Positions 49,244-61,199 of a stretch of 64,000 nt of DNA are shown here, piece by piece (the stretch's first letter is position 1; every line of letters starts with the position of its first letter). The notes beneath the pieces are model-generated. The model made no database searches, was not told the DNA's origin, and worked only from the letters and a program-made list of their open reading frames with translations. The position numbers and the translations under genes were made by a program. Source of the stretch: Camillea tinctor (taxonomy: Eukaryota > Ascomycota > Sordariomycetes > Xylariales > Xylariaceae); contig MU394052.1 of NCBI GenBank assembly GCA_022578605.1, positions 186,001 through 250,000 on the forward strand, in the 5' to 3' direction.

Positions 49244-50143
49244 GAGGGTGGGATGGGTTTCTGTGTGGATGGATGGGTTGGGTGAAAGGTCTGATATACG
49301 CTGGTATTGGTGACTGAGATGAGATGTGAAGGGGGGGTTTCTATTCCTGTTTGGGGTATAGGAGATGGATGATGTGTTGGATGTTGACGGAGAAACAAAG
49401 AGATAGGAAAAGGGGGTGGAGAGAGAGAAAAGGGGGGATAATGGTCATGTTTGAACTAATCTTGTAAAAACAAAACAAAAAGGGGAGACAGAAAGGGGGG
49501 AAACATACAAAAAGGTAATGGATGATTTGAGAAGTTAGACTTGGATTGCTCAAGTATCCAGGCATACTGTTCTTATTACATAGGTAATAGGTAGGTATCA
49601 CGAGATGTCCTCTGTTTGGCTACTGAGCTAAATAGTCAGTCAGTGGTAGCTATGGATAGACGAGTTGCTGTTAATAACTATATGATACATTACCAAAAAG
49701 GCCATATCAACACATAAGTGTAACTGTTGGAGTAGATATTGTTGTGAAGACCAAGGAAACAAGGGATTAAACGAGTGCTTAAGTATATACATACACACAC
49801 ACATATATATACCTAGGTAATCTATTATATTGCCTTTAAGAAAAAAGTTTCTTTTCCTTTTCTCAGGACAAGCATTTAGTTACCACAGGCAAAGATCAAA
49901 TATATCCCTTTCCTTATTTTCTAATCAACCCTATCTTTAAACTAGACGGCATGATGGTTGAGTGCCGTAGACTAGAGCTCACTTACAGTTCCTCACAGCC
50001 TCGTACAACTGAGGGTGTAAGGGGTCTTCGTTCCTCATACAATATAGGCATTGAATTTATTTATTTTTTATTTGATGTCATTTCTTTTCTATTTTTTTCC
50101 CTCATAAACATTTTGTTTTATCCAACTCGAACTTTACTTTTGT
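49244..50143. other. Convergent intergenic region C2H2 protein / NDUFAF5
   Basis: G/T-rich at the left (49,244-49,400), purine-rich at 49,390-49,510, then AT-rich with a TACACACA/TATATATA patch near 49,788-49,812. Both neighbours end here. No gene or RNA seen. Confidence 0.55.
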
Positions 50144-51353
50144 TTACTTCTTCTCAAGTATATCCTTCAAGTTCACCTCGCCGCTGCCCCTCGGCAAGGG
50201 CTGAGCCTGATCCTCCGAGGCCTTCCAGCCGATCATGTAGATGGTGCGGAAGGTAGCGGGGAGGGAGCCGTCGGGGTTGCCGTGCAGTGCGCGGTAGATA
50301 GCGTCGGCGGCGAGCAGGACCTCGCGGCGCAGGGGGCCCATCTCGCGGCCCAGCACGGCGTTGCCCTCGCCCATGGCCTGCAGGTCGCGCATCAGCGCGA
50401 AGCTGTCGGGATAGTCCACCACCAGATCGTCCACGTCGACGGTCAGCATGCGGAACCCGGCGCGCTGCAGCAGCCCGCCCACGTCGCGCACGTCGGCGAG
50501 GGGCGACAGGTGCGGGGACACGCCGCCGCGGCGCTCGTGCTCCGCGAGCTGCAGCGAGGTGCGCAGCTCGTAGAGGGTGTCGCCTCCTAGCATGGCACCC
50601 ACGAAGGCGCAGTCGGGCTTCAGCACGCGGTTGATCTGCGCGAGAACCCCCGGGAGGTCGTTGATCCAGTGCAGGCTCAGCGAGCTGAGCACGAGGTCGA
50701 AGGTATTGTCGGCGTAGGGGAACGTGGTTTCTTCGTCGGGGAGGACCTCACGGGTCAGCGAGAGGGCCGAGTTGAAGGGAAGGGAGGCGTCGCGGTGGAG
50801 CTGCGCGGCGGAGGAGTCGACGGCGAGGAGGTGCCCTATGCGCGAGGCCAGGGGGGGAAGCTCGTCGGGGAGCTCGTCTGCGGAGGAGGACGAGTTTGGG
50901 TCGGAGTTGGGGTTGGGAAAGGGGCGCGTGAGGGCCCGGGCGATGTTGCAGGTGTTGGCACCGAAGTCAAGGACGGAGGGGAAGTCCCGCTTGATGTCCT
51001 GGCTATGACTTTAGCTTTCTTGGAAAGACCCCCAATTGCTTTTTCCTCTCTCTTACCCACAGTCTCTCGCATAGGCGCATAGCAACCTCATCTTTCAGAT
51101 AATCCACCTCACGGCTGCCCTCGACATCGGCAGCAGCACGTTCTCTTTGTAGCCATTTGGTGTGTCGATTGAAGACCTGGTGGGTGGGTGGGGAGGAAGC
51201 TTGGAAGGCGTAGGTTCTTCGACTTTGGCTGCTCGACAACCATGGAAGAGGAGAAGAAGAAGAAAGGGAGGAAAAGGAGGAAAGGGAGGGGATTGGTACC
51301 CCGGTTCTAGGGACTTGTCGCCATAGCGGGGTTCTTTGGAGAGCACGATTCAT
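50144..51353 (-). CDS. NDUFAF5: Complex I assembly factor NDUFAF5 (SAM-dependent, mitochondrial)
   Basis: In animals NDUFAF5 hydroxylates an arginine of the NDUFS7 subunit during early complex I assembly in the mitochondrial matrix. Two exons on the minus strand, 51353-51057 and 50998-50144 (58-nt intron), give 383 residues. The N-terminus is Arg/Ser-rich without acids (MNRALQRTPLWRQVPRTG), a likely import signal. The domain starts at FNRHTKWLQRERAA and DYLKDEVAMRLCERLW. SAM motif I reads VLDFGANTCNIAR, followed by a Ser/Pro/Asp-rich insertion of about 25 residues. Then come FPYADNTFDLVLSSLSLHWINDLPG, LKPDCAFVGAMLGGDTLYELR, SLQLAEHERRGGVSPH and YPDSFALMRDLQAMGE, which are diagnostic. The frame is open upstream to about 51,458 without added homology, so the ATG at 51,353 is chosen. 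Exon 2 is strongly GC-rich. Confidence 0.92.
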
Positions 51354-52370
51354 TCTCCCAAGATCACTGATTGGGGGGTATTCCCATTCTGGTCGATCAC
51401 ATATATATTTATAAATATTATGATGGTGGTATTGTTGGTGAGTGTCATAAGTTGGCACTTACACGCGGGGGGAAGAGAAGAGGAATAGATAGGTGTAATA
51501 GATGTGATGTGATGTAAGCCAATTCAAACCAATTGAAAGGACCTGTGAGAGAGAGCTATGAGCTTGCCGCTTTCCCACTTGATCTTGCTTATTCCTTTTT
51601 CATCCAATAGAAACATTACGATGGAGATTAGACTCAAAGCCACAGTAGAAGGTAGGGATAGCCTAGTTTTAGATTGGGTTCATATGGGTTTATAACCATA
51701 AAACGCAGGTGTCAGACAGCTGTAGGTGGGTCTCGAGGGCTTCTCTACAGCGTAGTGTAGTAGTGTAGCTACCACTTTAGACCTTGTTAGTGTAAGTAAC
51801 TCTCCGTAATCAAATAGGAATCCCTGAACGGACTTTGTTGCTCCTCCCGTCCCTTTCACTGTTCCGGGGTATTTTGAGACATTGGAGGCCAATTCGGCTT
51901 CTTTGATTTTTCCCTCCTGCATTTCCGCCTCTCATCTGGCATTTCCCTCGATGCTGTGCCACTCCCGATCAATCCCACCAGCTGCATAGACGTAGTCGCG
52001 TGCTAAACCTCCGAACCCACCAGCTACTCCGGCCGGGGCGAGTTTTGCGACTAATCCCCGGCACCTGTCACGAGAGAACCATGTTGATGGACTGATCTGG
52101 ACTTAACCATGAGAGCCGCAACCTAATAAGCGCGCTCCCTGGAATCTTTCGATATATCGATCCGAGTTATACCTTACGCAATCCCCCCATCCTAAGAACG
52201 AACGAGAATTCTTCTATTAAGAACAAGAATCCAAAAAAAAGAAAAAAGAATTAAAGAAAGACTTTATAATATATACCTTTGATGAGAAGAGTGGCGACGG
52301 TTACGCAAAGAAGCGAGATCCTAGTTAGCCGTGTAAGAATAGGGGTTATCGTCATCCACACCAGCACATA
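51354..52370. promoter_or_regulatory. Divergent intergenic region NDUFAF5 / AP-2 alpha
   Basis: About 1 kb between the two start codons, shared by both promoters. It includes a purine-rich patch near 51,470-51,560 and poly-A runs at 52,230-52,260. Short open frames on the minus strand (51,680-51,922) have no family features. Confidence 0.55.
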
Positions 52371-55300
52371 ATGGCTTCTTCTGCCGCTGCCGGCTTCCTC
52401 GGCCGCTCGAGTAGTGGCAACTCGAATATGCGCGGACTCGTCCAATTCATCGCCGACCTACGAAATGCGCGAGCTAGAGACCTGGAGGAGAAGAGAATCA
52501 ACAAAGAGCTGGCAAACATCCGGTCAGTCCCGGTCCCCGGCAATAAGCCTCGGTGATAGCATCTATGGGGGTCATCTTGCTAACTCGTTGACTTGGACAC
52601 ACAGGCAAAAGTTCAAGGGTATGTCAAATGTGATGTGCCAAACCACGAGAACCAACTTCGCGATGCGTCGCGTTCGGACGAATGCTGACCGAATAACACT
52701 GCAGATGGCAATTTGAATGGCTACCACAAGAAGAAATACGTGTGCAAGGTACGGTGAACATGCACCCTCTGCCATGACCTGGGCCGCTTTCTGACCATTC
52801 TCAAAGTTATTGTACATTTATATCCTCGGTTGGAACGTAGACTTCGGACACCTCGAAGCGGTCAACCTCATTTCAGCCAGCAAGTACTCGGAAAAGCAGA
52901 TCGGATACCTTGCCATGACCCTGTTCCTGCACGAGAAGCACGAGTTACTGCATCTGGTCGTCAACAGCATACGGAAGGACCTTTTAGATCATAACGAGCT
53001 CTTCAACTGTCTGGCCCTCCATGCGATCGCCAACGTGGGAGGTAGGGAGATGGGCGAGGCCTTGAGCGCCGAGGTCCATAGGCTACTGATTTCACCGTAT
53101 GTGGGCTGATCATCTCGTCCCATGCCACAACGAATGAACCTAATCAACTGTATAGGACATCTAAGGCGTTCGTGAAGAAGAAGGCAGCTCTCACCCTCCT
53201 CCGTCTCTACCGCAAACACCCCGATATCATCCAGCCGCAATGGGCAGAACGAATAATATCTCTGATGGATGACGTAGACCTCGGAGTCGCACTATCGGTC
53301 ACGTCTTTGGTCATGGCTGTGGCACAGGATAACCTCGACCAGTATAAGGGCGCCTATGTCAAAGCTGCATCGCGGTTAAAACGGATAGTCGTCGACGGCG
53401 ACTACACAGGCGACTATTTATACTACAAGGTCCCATGTCCCTGGATACAGGTTAAGCTGCTACGGTTGCTTCAATACTTCCCACCATCAGGTACGTATGC
53501 TATTCTAGGGGGTCGTGGGTAGCTTTGGACTAACCAACCCTACAGAGGATAGTCATGTCCGAGATATGATCCGGGAGTCCCTGCAGAAGATATTGAACCT
53601 AGCAATGGAAAACAACAAAAACGTACAACAAAACAACGCCCAGAATGCGGTGTTGTTCGAAGCCATCAACCTCATCATCCACTTGGATACCGAACATGCT
53701 CTGATGAAGCAAATATCCACAAGACTAGGTCGCTTCATAACGTCTAGGGAGACCAATGTCCGATATCTGGGCCTGGAAGCTATGACCCATCTGGCCGCGC
53801 GAGCCGAGAATCTGGATCCGATCAAGCAACACCAAGATGTGATTCTCGGATCACTCAAAGACCGTGATATTAGTGTGCGTCGAAAAGGTCTCGATTTGCT
53901 ATATAGTATGTGCGATTCGACCAATTCTGGACCGATCGTAGCCGAACTACTGCAATACCTGCAAAATGCCGACTTTGCGATCCGAGAGGAAATGGCGTTG
54001 AAGATTGCGATTCTAACAGAAAAGTATGCTACTGACATTCAGTGGTATATAAATGTGTCGCTCCGCCTAGTGGCCATTGCGGGAGATCATCTTAGCGATG
54101 AAGTCTGGCAGCGAGTCATCCAGATTGTAACGAACAACGAGGAACTACAAGTCTACGCCGCCCAGAACACGCTGCAACACGTCAAGCATGATCATTGCCA
54201 TGAAACCTTAGTCAAGATTGGAGCATATGTGCTTGGAGAATTCGGGCATCTCATCGCCGAAGAGAAAGGCTGCAGTCCTATCGAACAATTCATGGCATTG
54301 TCGGGTAAACTCTCTGGTTGTTCTTCTAGTACGCGTGCCATGATCCTGTCTTCGTTCATCAAATTCGTCAACCTTTTCCCGGAGATCAAACCTCATCTTC
54401 TACAGGTTTTCGAGATATACAGCCACACCCTGGACTCGGAATTGCAACAACGCGCTTGCGAATATCTGACACTAGCGAGTCTTCCTACCGATGACCTACT
54501 CCGGACGGTCTGCGATGAAATGCCGCCGTTCCCTGAACGACAGTCAGCGCTCTTGTCTAGACTGCACCAGAAGCATGCCGGAACAAGTGATAAGCGAACA
54601 TGGGTAGTTGGCGGTAAGGATGCGAACACCGATGTGAACGAACTGAATATGGCCAAGAACCCGGGTCTTAAGAGGACTGTTAGCTCTGGTGGCCCAGTCA
54701 ATGGTGCTGCAAATGGTGCTCCGAATGGCACGAATGGTCATACGAACGACCTTGCCGGCCTTGATATGAATGTAGGACCAGTACCGGAGAAGCTTTTGAA
54801 GACGACGCCAAACTTGGCTAGCGCGGCGCATCTTTCTCCTGGGTGGGAGCCGGGCTACCAGAAGCTTCTGCTCAAGGCGGACGGTGTTTTGTTTGAAGAT
54901 GGTCAGCTTCAAGTCGGCATTCGCTCGGAGTACAGAGGACAAATGGCATGTCTTATATTGTACTTCACTAATAAAACCCCGGCCACAGTGAGCTCATTCA
55001 CGACGACTCTAGATCTCGACGAGAGCGACAAGCCAAACCTGACTTGGGATATCAAGGCCTTGCCCGATAGTACCATCACCCAAGGTGGACAATCGCGTCA
55101 GATCATCATGTTTGAGGCCAAGAGAGTGTTCACTAAGAGCCCCACAATCCGGATTAGCTATCTGGCTGGGGCGCTTCAAGCGCTTACCTTGATGCTGCCG
55201 CTCACCGCACACAAGTTTATGGACTCGGCAGAGCTCACCGCGGAAGACTTCTTCAAGAGATGGAAGCAGATCGGCGGCGCACCGCGCGAGGCTCAGCAGA

Positions 55301-55736
55301 TCATCGGCCTCGCGAGGGGTAAGGGGTCACGGGAAATCAACGACAGCTTCATTCGTAAGACGATTGAAGGGTTCCGATGGGGAGTCTTGGACGGAGTTGA
55401 TCCGAACAGCAAGAATTTCGTCGGTGCTAGTGTCCTCCATACCGCTGAAGGGGGCAAGTTTGGCTGCCTGATGAGGTTGGAGCCGAATTACCCGTCACAG
55501 GTACGATCTACTATACATTTTAAGGTTCTTACCTGAGATTTTTTTTTTCGATGCTAACTTTGTCCTAACAGATGGTTCGACTCACGATCCGGGCCACCGA
55601 CGAAAGTGTGCCCCCGGTCCTCATGAAACTGATGCAAGATAAGATATCTATGGGTGTGTCGACCGACCCCGAGACAAGGGAAGCGCCGACGAGGAGGGAG
55701 ATATCCGAGACTTTCGGTAGTATTATGGTGACGTAA
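52371..55736 (+). CDS. APL3: AP-2 adaptor complex subunit alpha
   Basis: Alpha-adaptin is a large subunit of the AP-2 clathrin adaptor, which selects cargo at the plasma membrane for endocytosis. Seven exons: 52371-52522, 52605-52618, 52705-52748, 52807-53096, 53156-53490, 53546-55500 and 55572-55736, giving 984 residues. Exon 2 is a 14-nt microexon coding for QKFK and two split codons. The trunk is clear: [77 protein letters not shown] and [14 protein letters not shown] low-complexity Asn/Gly/Ala hinge (about 650-690) leads to the ear ([26 protein letters not shown], then [28 protein letters not shown]). The PIP2-binding trunk and ear are both complete. APL1/2/4 paralogues are excluded by the N-terminal [15 protein letters not shown] block and the alpha-type ear. 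Confidence 0.95.
52605..52618 (+). other. 14-nt microexon of AP-2 alpha
   Basis: CAG acceptor at 52,604 and GTATGT donor at 52,619 bracket 14 bases. They complete the Arg codon from exon 1, add Q-K-F-K, and start the Asp codon finished in exon 3. Without it the conserved ANIRQKFKDGNL block cannot be rebuilt and the frame breaks. Confidence 0.9.
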
Positions 55737-56967
55737 ACGAGAGCACGGGGAAATGAAAGAAGTATATGGATTGATGGATGGATCATGGATATTGTATAAA
55801 CGATTTCTCTTTCCCCTCCTTAAGCTAACTACCTACTATCCCCTTAAGAGGGCATGGTATTTTGGGGGAGGAGGGAGGGGATAGGGGATAGGGGATGAGG
55901 GCGCAGACGATGACAGGCGCTGTATAATTCAAAGAAATTCAGCAAAACGGCGTTGTTTTTAAAAAGGTAGCATATGATGAAGCAGCCTCACATATTTTAA
56001 AAATTCGTTGTACTTATGGAAAAAAAATATGCAATCCCAATGTTTTTATATCTATCAAAGTTTATAATTCTATTTCTCTTCTCTTCTTTCTCTTCCTTCC
56101 TTTCCTTCTTTTCTTTCCCTTGGCTCCTTCCTTCTTCCCCTTTTTACTTTACCTTGTTTTCTTCTTTACTTTAGAAAGAAAATAAGAAAAACATGTAATC
56201 TATTACATGTCCTCCCTCCCCTTTTCGGTACTTACCCAGCCTACATATTCAGATGAAAGCCTATGTACCCTACCTATCTACTAAACTTTAAGAAGAAGTT
56301 CAGATGATCTATTTAGTGTTTAGGGGGGGGAAGAACTCTAACTCTAAGGTTGCTATGGTAGCCAGCTCAACTCAATTTGATGTTGTTGATAAATAGGAGG
56401 TACGTATATACATACATTGTTACTTTTTCTGCTCCCACTAACCAGTGCATACAGATTCACACCTGCACCTTCACCACTTGGATTGTACCTGTGTACTTTG
56501 GCAGTTTGAAATTACTCGAGGTACATCGATACATCTGTTCTTCGAGTGTGAGGCTATCTCTGACGCATCCCTCACCTACAATCACTCACTCTCTCTCCTA
56601 TTGTTTTCCCACTCTTTCTCTTCCACCCTCAATCATTATTTTCTTCAACACCACACCCCCATATCCCTTCTCTTCCCTTTCTTTTTATTTTTATTTCTCT
56701 GTGTGCTTGTCTACTTTTCATCATCCACATTCAGTAAACTTCAACGTGTTTCACGTAACCCACACATTCTTTCACTTGTTTTTTCTTTCTATTTTGTTTT
56801 CTTCCTTTCTTTTCCTCGCCGACGCTCTTTCCACATCCTACCTCATATACCATACATACCTGACTCTGCTTGAACAAATACAGAAAGCTCAGTCTATTGT
56901 CCCTTGTGGTACTATCCTCTTTTGCCCTTCACTTTGTATCATAGTCAATCACATTGCACGAGAAAAG
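55737..56967. other. Intergenic AP-2 alpha - membrane protein
   Basis: The AP-2 alpha 3' UTR is followed by a long pyrimidine-dominated stretch (56,071-56,175 and much of 56,560-56,830), probably the promoter and leader of the next gene. The plus-strand frame is open from 56,377, but before 56,968 it encodes Tyr/Phe/Ser/His-rich random-looking residues. Confidence 0.5.
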
Positions 56968-58803
56968 ATGTCGGACCAAGAGAGCCCTGGTTGTACCTCT
57001 CCTTGCCCTACCTCTCCTTCTTCTGCTGCGCCGAGGTCTACGTCTACCTACGTACCCTTTCCTCGTCCTGTCCGCCTACCATTTCTGCCACCGCATCCAT
57101 CTGATCTGTTCATCACCCGCCGACTGTCCACCGCACGCTGCAACAGGTATGAGGGGATCGAGGCCGATGATGCGGATCAGGACCGAGACTTGCTCCTCCC
57201 CCATGCCGGGGAGTCAACAACAGGTCGAAAGGTCCTCTTTCGTCACCAGCAGGTACTCAAGTCCCCCGAGAGTGGCACCGACTCTAAAGATACGCAACCA
57301 CCGATCGAGCTGCAGACACTGTCGCCTATCGCCGCCCTGCCACCTGTTGCCTTGCCACCTGTCGATGGTCCCGCAGCCATTGCAGATGCCGAGCAGGATG
57401 CCGGACAGGAGTCGATTGTTGATCCCGGACATCGTGGGGTGGCTGCCAGTACTAACCTGGGCATTACCTCACTGAGAATGCAGCGATGGAGAGACCGCTG
57501 GGTTGGTAAGTTACCTGTTTAAATTTGCCTACCTTCCTACCTACCTTTTTTTCCCCGCTCCCACCTACCTATCCTCCTCTCATCTACCCACTTTACTATC
57601 TCTCTTCCCATTTGCCTCTCTACCTACCTGGGTCCTCCGGACGTAAACGAAATCATCATCATCAAAATCTCTACCCACCTACCTACAGGAGCTGGGGATT
57701 GAAAACCCTCGATCAACCCTATTACTTTCACCATTCATTCGACAAAATGAATACTTACCGCGAACTTCCAGACTTCAAGCGCAGAATGTCACCAGCTGGC
57801 CATCGCTTCGCCGGAATCGGCTTGGCTATCGTCGTCCTTGTCGCTATCGGCGGGGTAATCTGTAAGTTGACGACGACCCCATTCCCAAGAATCGCATGCT
57901 GCATGGCAGTGGGGGAGACTGACGATACACGTAGATAGTTGGTATGCCCTTGTGACGGCCACGATGGAGCACCAATCTGGCGGAGTACTGCCTGACCAAT
58001 CCTGGTCATCGAGCAGTGAGGTGACCAATGGTACGCAGACGGAAACGCCCTTCGAGACATATACGATTCTGGGTGGAAATATGTGGGTGTTTGAGGACGC
58101 GCACCGGACACTAGCACCGCGAACGAACGTTCCGGCCGGCGCCGCAACTACGGACACGCTGTTAGTAACTACTACAGTCCAAGTCTCACCTTCCTGTACT
58201 GCCTGCTCCGACGATGATGGTAGTTATCAAGTGTCGCCTATTACTTCTACCCCCACGGCTTCTTCCCCCGACACTGCGCACACCACCGCGATTACTACTG
58301 TCGTTACTACTGCGACTATGTGTAGCACCCAGCCGATGATGACAAGCACAGGACTGCTTGGCACGGAACTACCGCCACCGGCACCATCAGTTAGCTTCGC
58401 CATGATGACGGGCCTCATGTACTGCCCATGCCCTACCCGCCACAATGTCTGGACCCTCTGCCTCGAGACGCACACGCAAATGCCCAACATGCTCGACCCG
58501 ACTGACATGCCGGCTGTAGCCTCGAGCGCAGCAGCATCGCTCCGGGTCCCGTGGCCCATCGCCTCGGTGCTGTCGTACCTGCGAGGTGGCACGACGACGG
58601 CTTGGAGATGTCTGGCGTACCCCGTCTCTCTGTTCTCGTTTAACAGAGACAGTGGCTGGAGCCAGGAGGAGGCAGTCCGCGAGACGCTACGCAGACAGCT
58701 GCAGATCCTCCGTGAGCAGCAGGTTCTGCTGTGGGACACCCAGTGGGCTCTCGAGGAGGTCAAGGGTTTGTTAGGGAAGCTCACTAAGAGAGCAGGAGGA
58801 TGA
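56968..58803 (+). CDS. Unrecognised single-pass membrane protein
   Basis: I do not recognise the family. Best model: exons 56968-57505, 57772-57861 and 57935-58803 (donors GTAAGT and GTAAGT; acceptors CCAG and GTAG), about 498 residues, all in frame. Residues 1-180 are Pro/Ser/Asp-rich and likely cytosolic. Exon 2 encodes FKRRMSPAGHRF and a hydrophobic span GIGLAIVVLVAIGGVI that the positive-inside rule places with the N-terminus in the cytosol. The outer part is Thr/Ser-rich (TSTPTASSPDTAHTTAITTVVTT), then has MYCPCPTRHNVWTLCLE with several cysteines, a second hydrophobic patch, and a C-terminal amphipathic helix (VRETLRRQLQILREQQVLLW) that may form a coiled coil. The 266-nt intron 1 and its acceptor are the weakest point; a start at the ATG at 57,747 (MNTYRELPDFKRRM) is an alternative, giving a shorter protein. 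Confidence 0.55.
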
Positions 58804-61199
58804 GTGAGGACGAGGGAGGATGACTATGATGATGATGATGGTGGTGGTGGTGGCATGTACTGAGACGGCTGTCTTTTGTGGTATGATTGGACTTTAACTG
58901 TGACTTTGGCTGGATTGGAAATATCCTACCTATCTTGTCTACCTAACTCCTTGCCTAAGATCCCTATACTTATGGTAAGATGTTGTTTAGGAAGAGGATG
59001 ATAGTAATGGATTTGTCCAGTTGAATACTCAGGGTATTGTTGGGTTCATTGCGGTCATACTTGGTAAGGAGGAAAAGAAAAAAAAGAAAGAAAAAATGAA
59101 TCAATGGATGGATAAAGGGATTAGCAAGGTTCATGTTGTACAAAGGTCTTCATGATGGCTAGATTACCTAACGTTGCACAAGTACTTAGCTGTATCCACT
59201 GTTCCTGCCCCCCTAATTGTCCTGACTAAGTGCACCTTCTGCCCCCCAGATTCGATGCATGGAAGCTCTTGGTTCTGCGGGTATCACGTCGTGCTTTATG
59301 ATCGATTGGTGGTCAATCCCAATCCACTGCACCTGCCTCGATTGACCCACGTGGACTCCCTAACTAGCATTTCGTTATCAGTATGGGAGCACCCGACTTA
59401 CATAATGTAATATTCGTGTATGCTTACCTAGTCCCTCACTTAATACGCCTATTTTATCAATCACATCACATACATATAGGGCTAAGCTAGTGCTCATTGC
59501 ACGTGGTTCAGCTTAGCTGCGGCTTATGTATGGTTTCCTTAGATTGTTTTACATATGTAAGAACGGCATCTACCTCCGCATGAACTCCTCAGCTGCTCTG
59601 CACCTCCTTCCCTTTTATGCATTCGTGTTTTCCCGTCCTCGGTAACATCCCCTTTCACCCCCTCCTCCTTTCTTGATATCGAATAGGGAACCTGATCTCC
59701 GTTCGATAGGGATTTAATTTGGGGTTTTCTCTCTGTTTCTCTTTTATGAATCAGCATGTAGAAAATCGTATTATTAATCCTTAATTACAAGTGAGGAAAC
59801 ATCGTTTCTATTTTTATAGATTTATAGGGTGAGGGGTTTGCGATGTCGGGCTTTCGCATTTCTGGATCTACTTGTTCGGACCAAGGCAACCTTGGGTTGA
59901 CGGTTGCCGAGCATCAGTTCGTACATAGCTGACTAATGTTGTATACTGAGAAGGCACACCTGGGCACTAAACTGCCGCGAAATGGCGGGTCCTATCGTAG
60001 AAATTTACCGCATTAGGTAACTACCTTCCTTACACGCTCTAAGCGTCGGGAAAGAGCATACGAGGAGGCTATGCGACGGTGAAACGCTAACGCTAGGTTT
60101 TTCTCGAAACAAGCACAAGAAGCACAGAAGTACGTACCTTTACCTACTGATATAGACCTGACGTATTGGAAATCTAAAAGGGAAAAGCCGAGAAGACTCC
60201 GTCCCGCGCCGAGATGCTTATTAAGTAGTATACCACAGCCTGCCTACGACTAAGGTACAGGTTGGTAGTGAGGCACCTGGGCTGCTGGGCAACACGGTAG
60301 CTGGACGGTTGAAATGTCTTGCTATCTACCCGCTAACTGGCGCTACTTGTGTGATTAAGTACGCACCTACATTCCATCGGGCGAATTAGAAAGAATTCGA
60401 ACCCCGGCGGCTTGCGATCACGGCATCGATGGCGTCAGAGATAACTATACACCCCCCTGTCTGCATGGATGCATGTAAGTCAAAAAGCTAGATAATCTAC
60501 TAGTAGTACATAGGTAACCTACACAAGATAGGGTAGTTGCAGCTGTCTATCAAAAAGTAGTTAGGTAGTACGATGTATGTAATGAGCCAAGCCGTGTAGA
60601 CTTATTGGGAGATCGACTGGATCTTGGGACGGATCGGATTGATGATTTAACCATCGGCTTTTCCCATCTTGTCCCCTCGTCATCTCGAGTTTTCCACTTA
60701 CACGCAACCTCGAAAACCCCTCAAACTTAGAAAAGGGTAGGGCTCAGGGGAGGTTTATATCAAGTTACCTCCGAACCCACCTTGAATGTCAGGTTCTTCA
60801 AATATCCACTTCACTGTCTATTGATATATATATATATTATTACCTTGGTGTTCGTATTCTATTCTTCTATTTTATTCTATTGTATTTTCTTCTCTTATAT
60901 CTTATTTATAAGGTGAATTATAAAACCTTCCCTGGGTATGCTATCCCTCTTTGCCTAACGTATTTATTATACGTTGACACATGCGCAATCATCAAGCTTA
61001 TTATATTCACCTTGAGAGTTTAGTTACCACGATACCGCGATATCGTGATACAAACCCCTTATCCTCAGATAGACCAGATTACTGGGACTAGTCGGCCAGT
61101 CACCAAGACATCAGACCAACAAGTCTGACTGCCTCAGACAATTCTTCCCTTGCGTTGACAACTTCACTAAGCAACTGTCTCACAATCACAATATTCACC
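58804..61199. other. Intergenic membrane protein - GT8 glycosyltransferase
   Basis: About 2.4 kb without a supported gene. A GATGAT/GGTGGT array (58,825-58,853) follows the stop codon directly. There are A-runs at 59,075-59,095, a (TA)n run at 60,825-60,838, and a TATCGCGGTATCG-type palindromic word at 61,030-61,050 (ACGATACCGCGATATCGTG). The last 120 nt before 61,200 are CA-rich, typical of a fungal leader. Confidence 0.55.
58825..58853. repeat. GAT/GGT trinucleotide array
   Basis: GATGATGATGATG passes into GGTGGTGGTGGTGG, 20 nt after the stop codon of the membrane-protein gene, so in its 3' UTR. Confidence 0.85.

Noticed and set aside
59174..59410. 78-codon ORF downstream of the membrane protein
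   Set aside because: No homology, poor start context, and no splice signals linking it to either neighbour.
60380..60425. GAATTCGAACCCCGG resembling a tRNA T-arm
   Set aside because: The T-stem does not pair and no acceptor, D-arm or anticodon arm can be placed around it.
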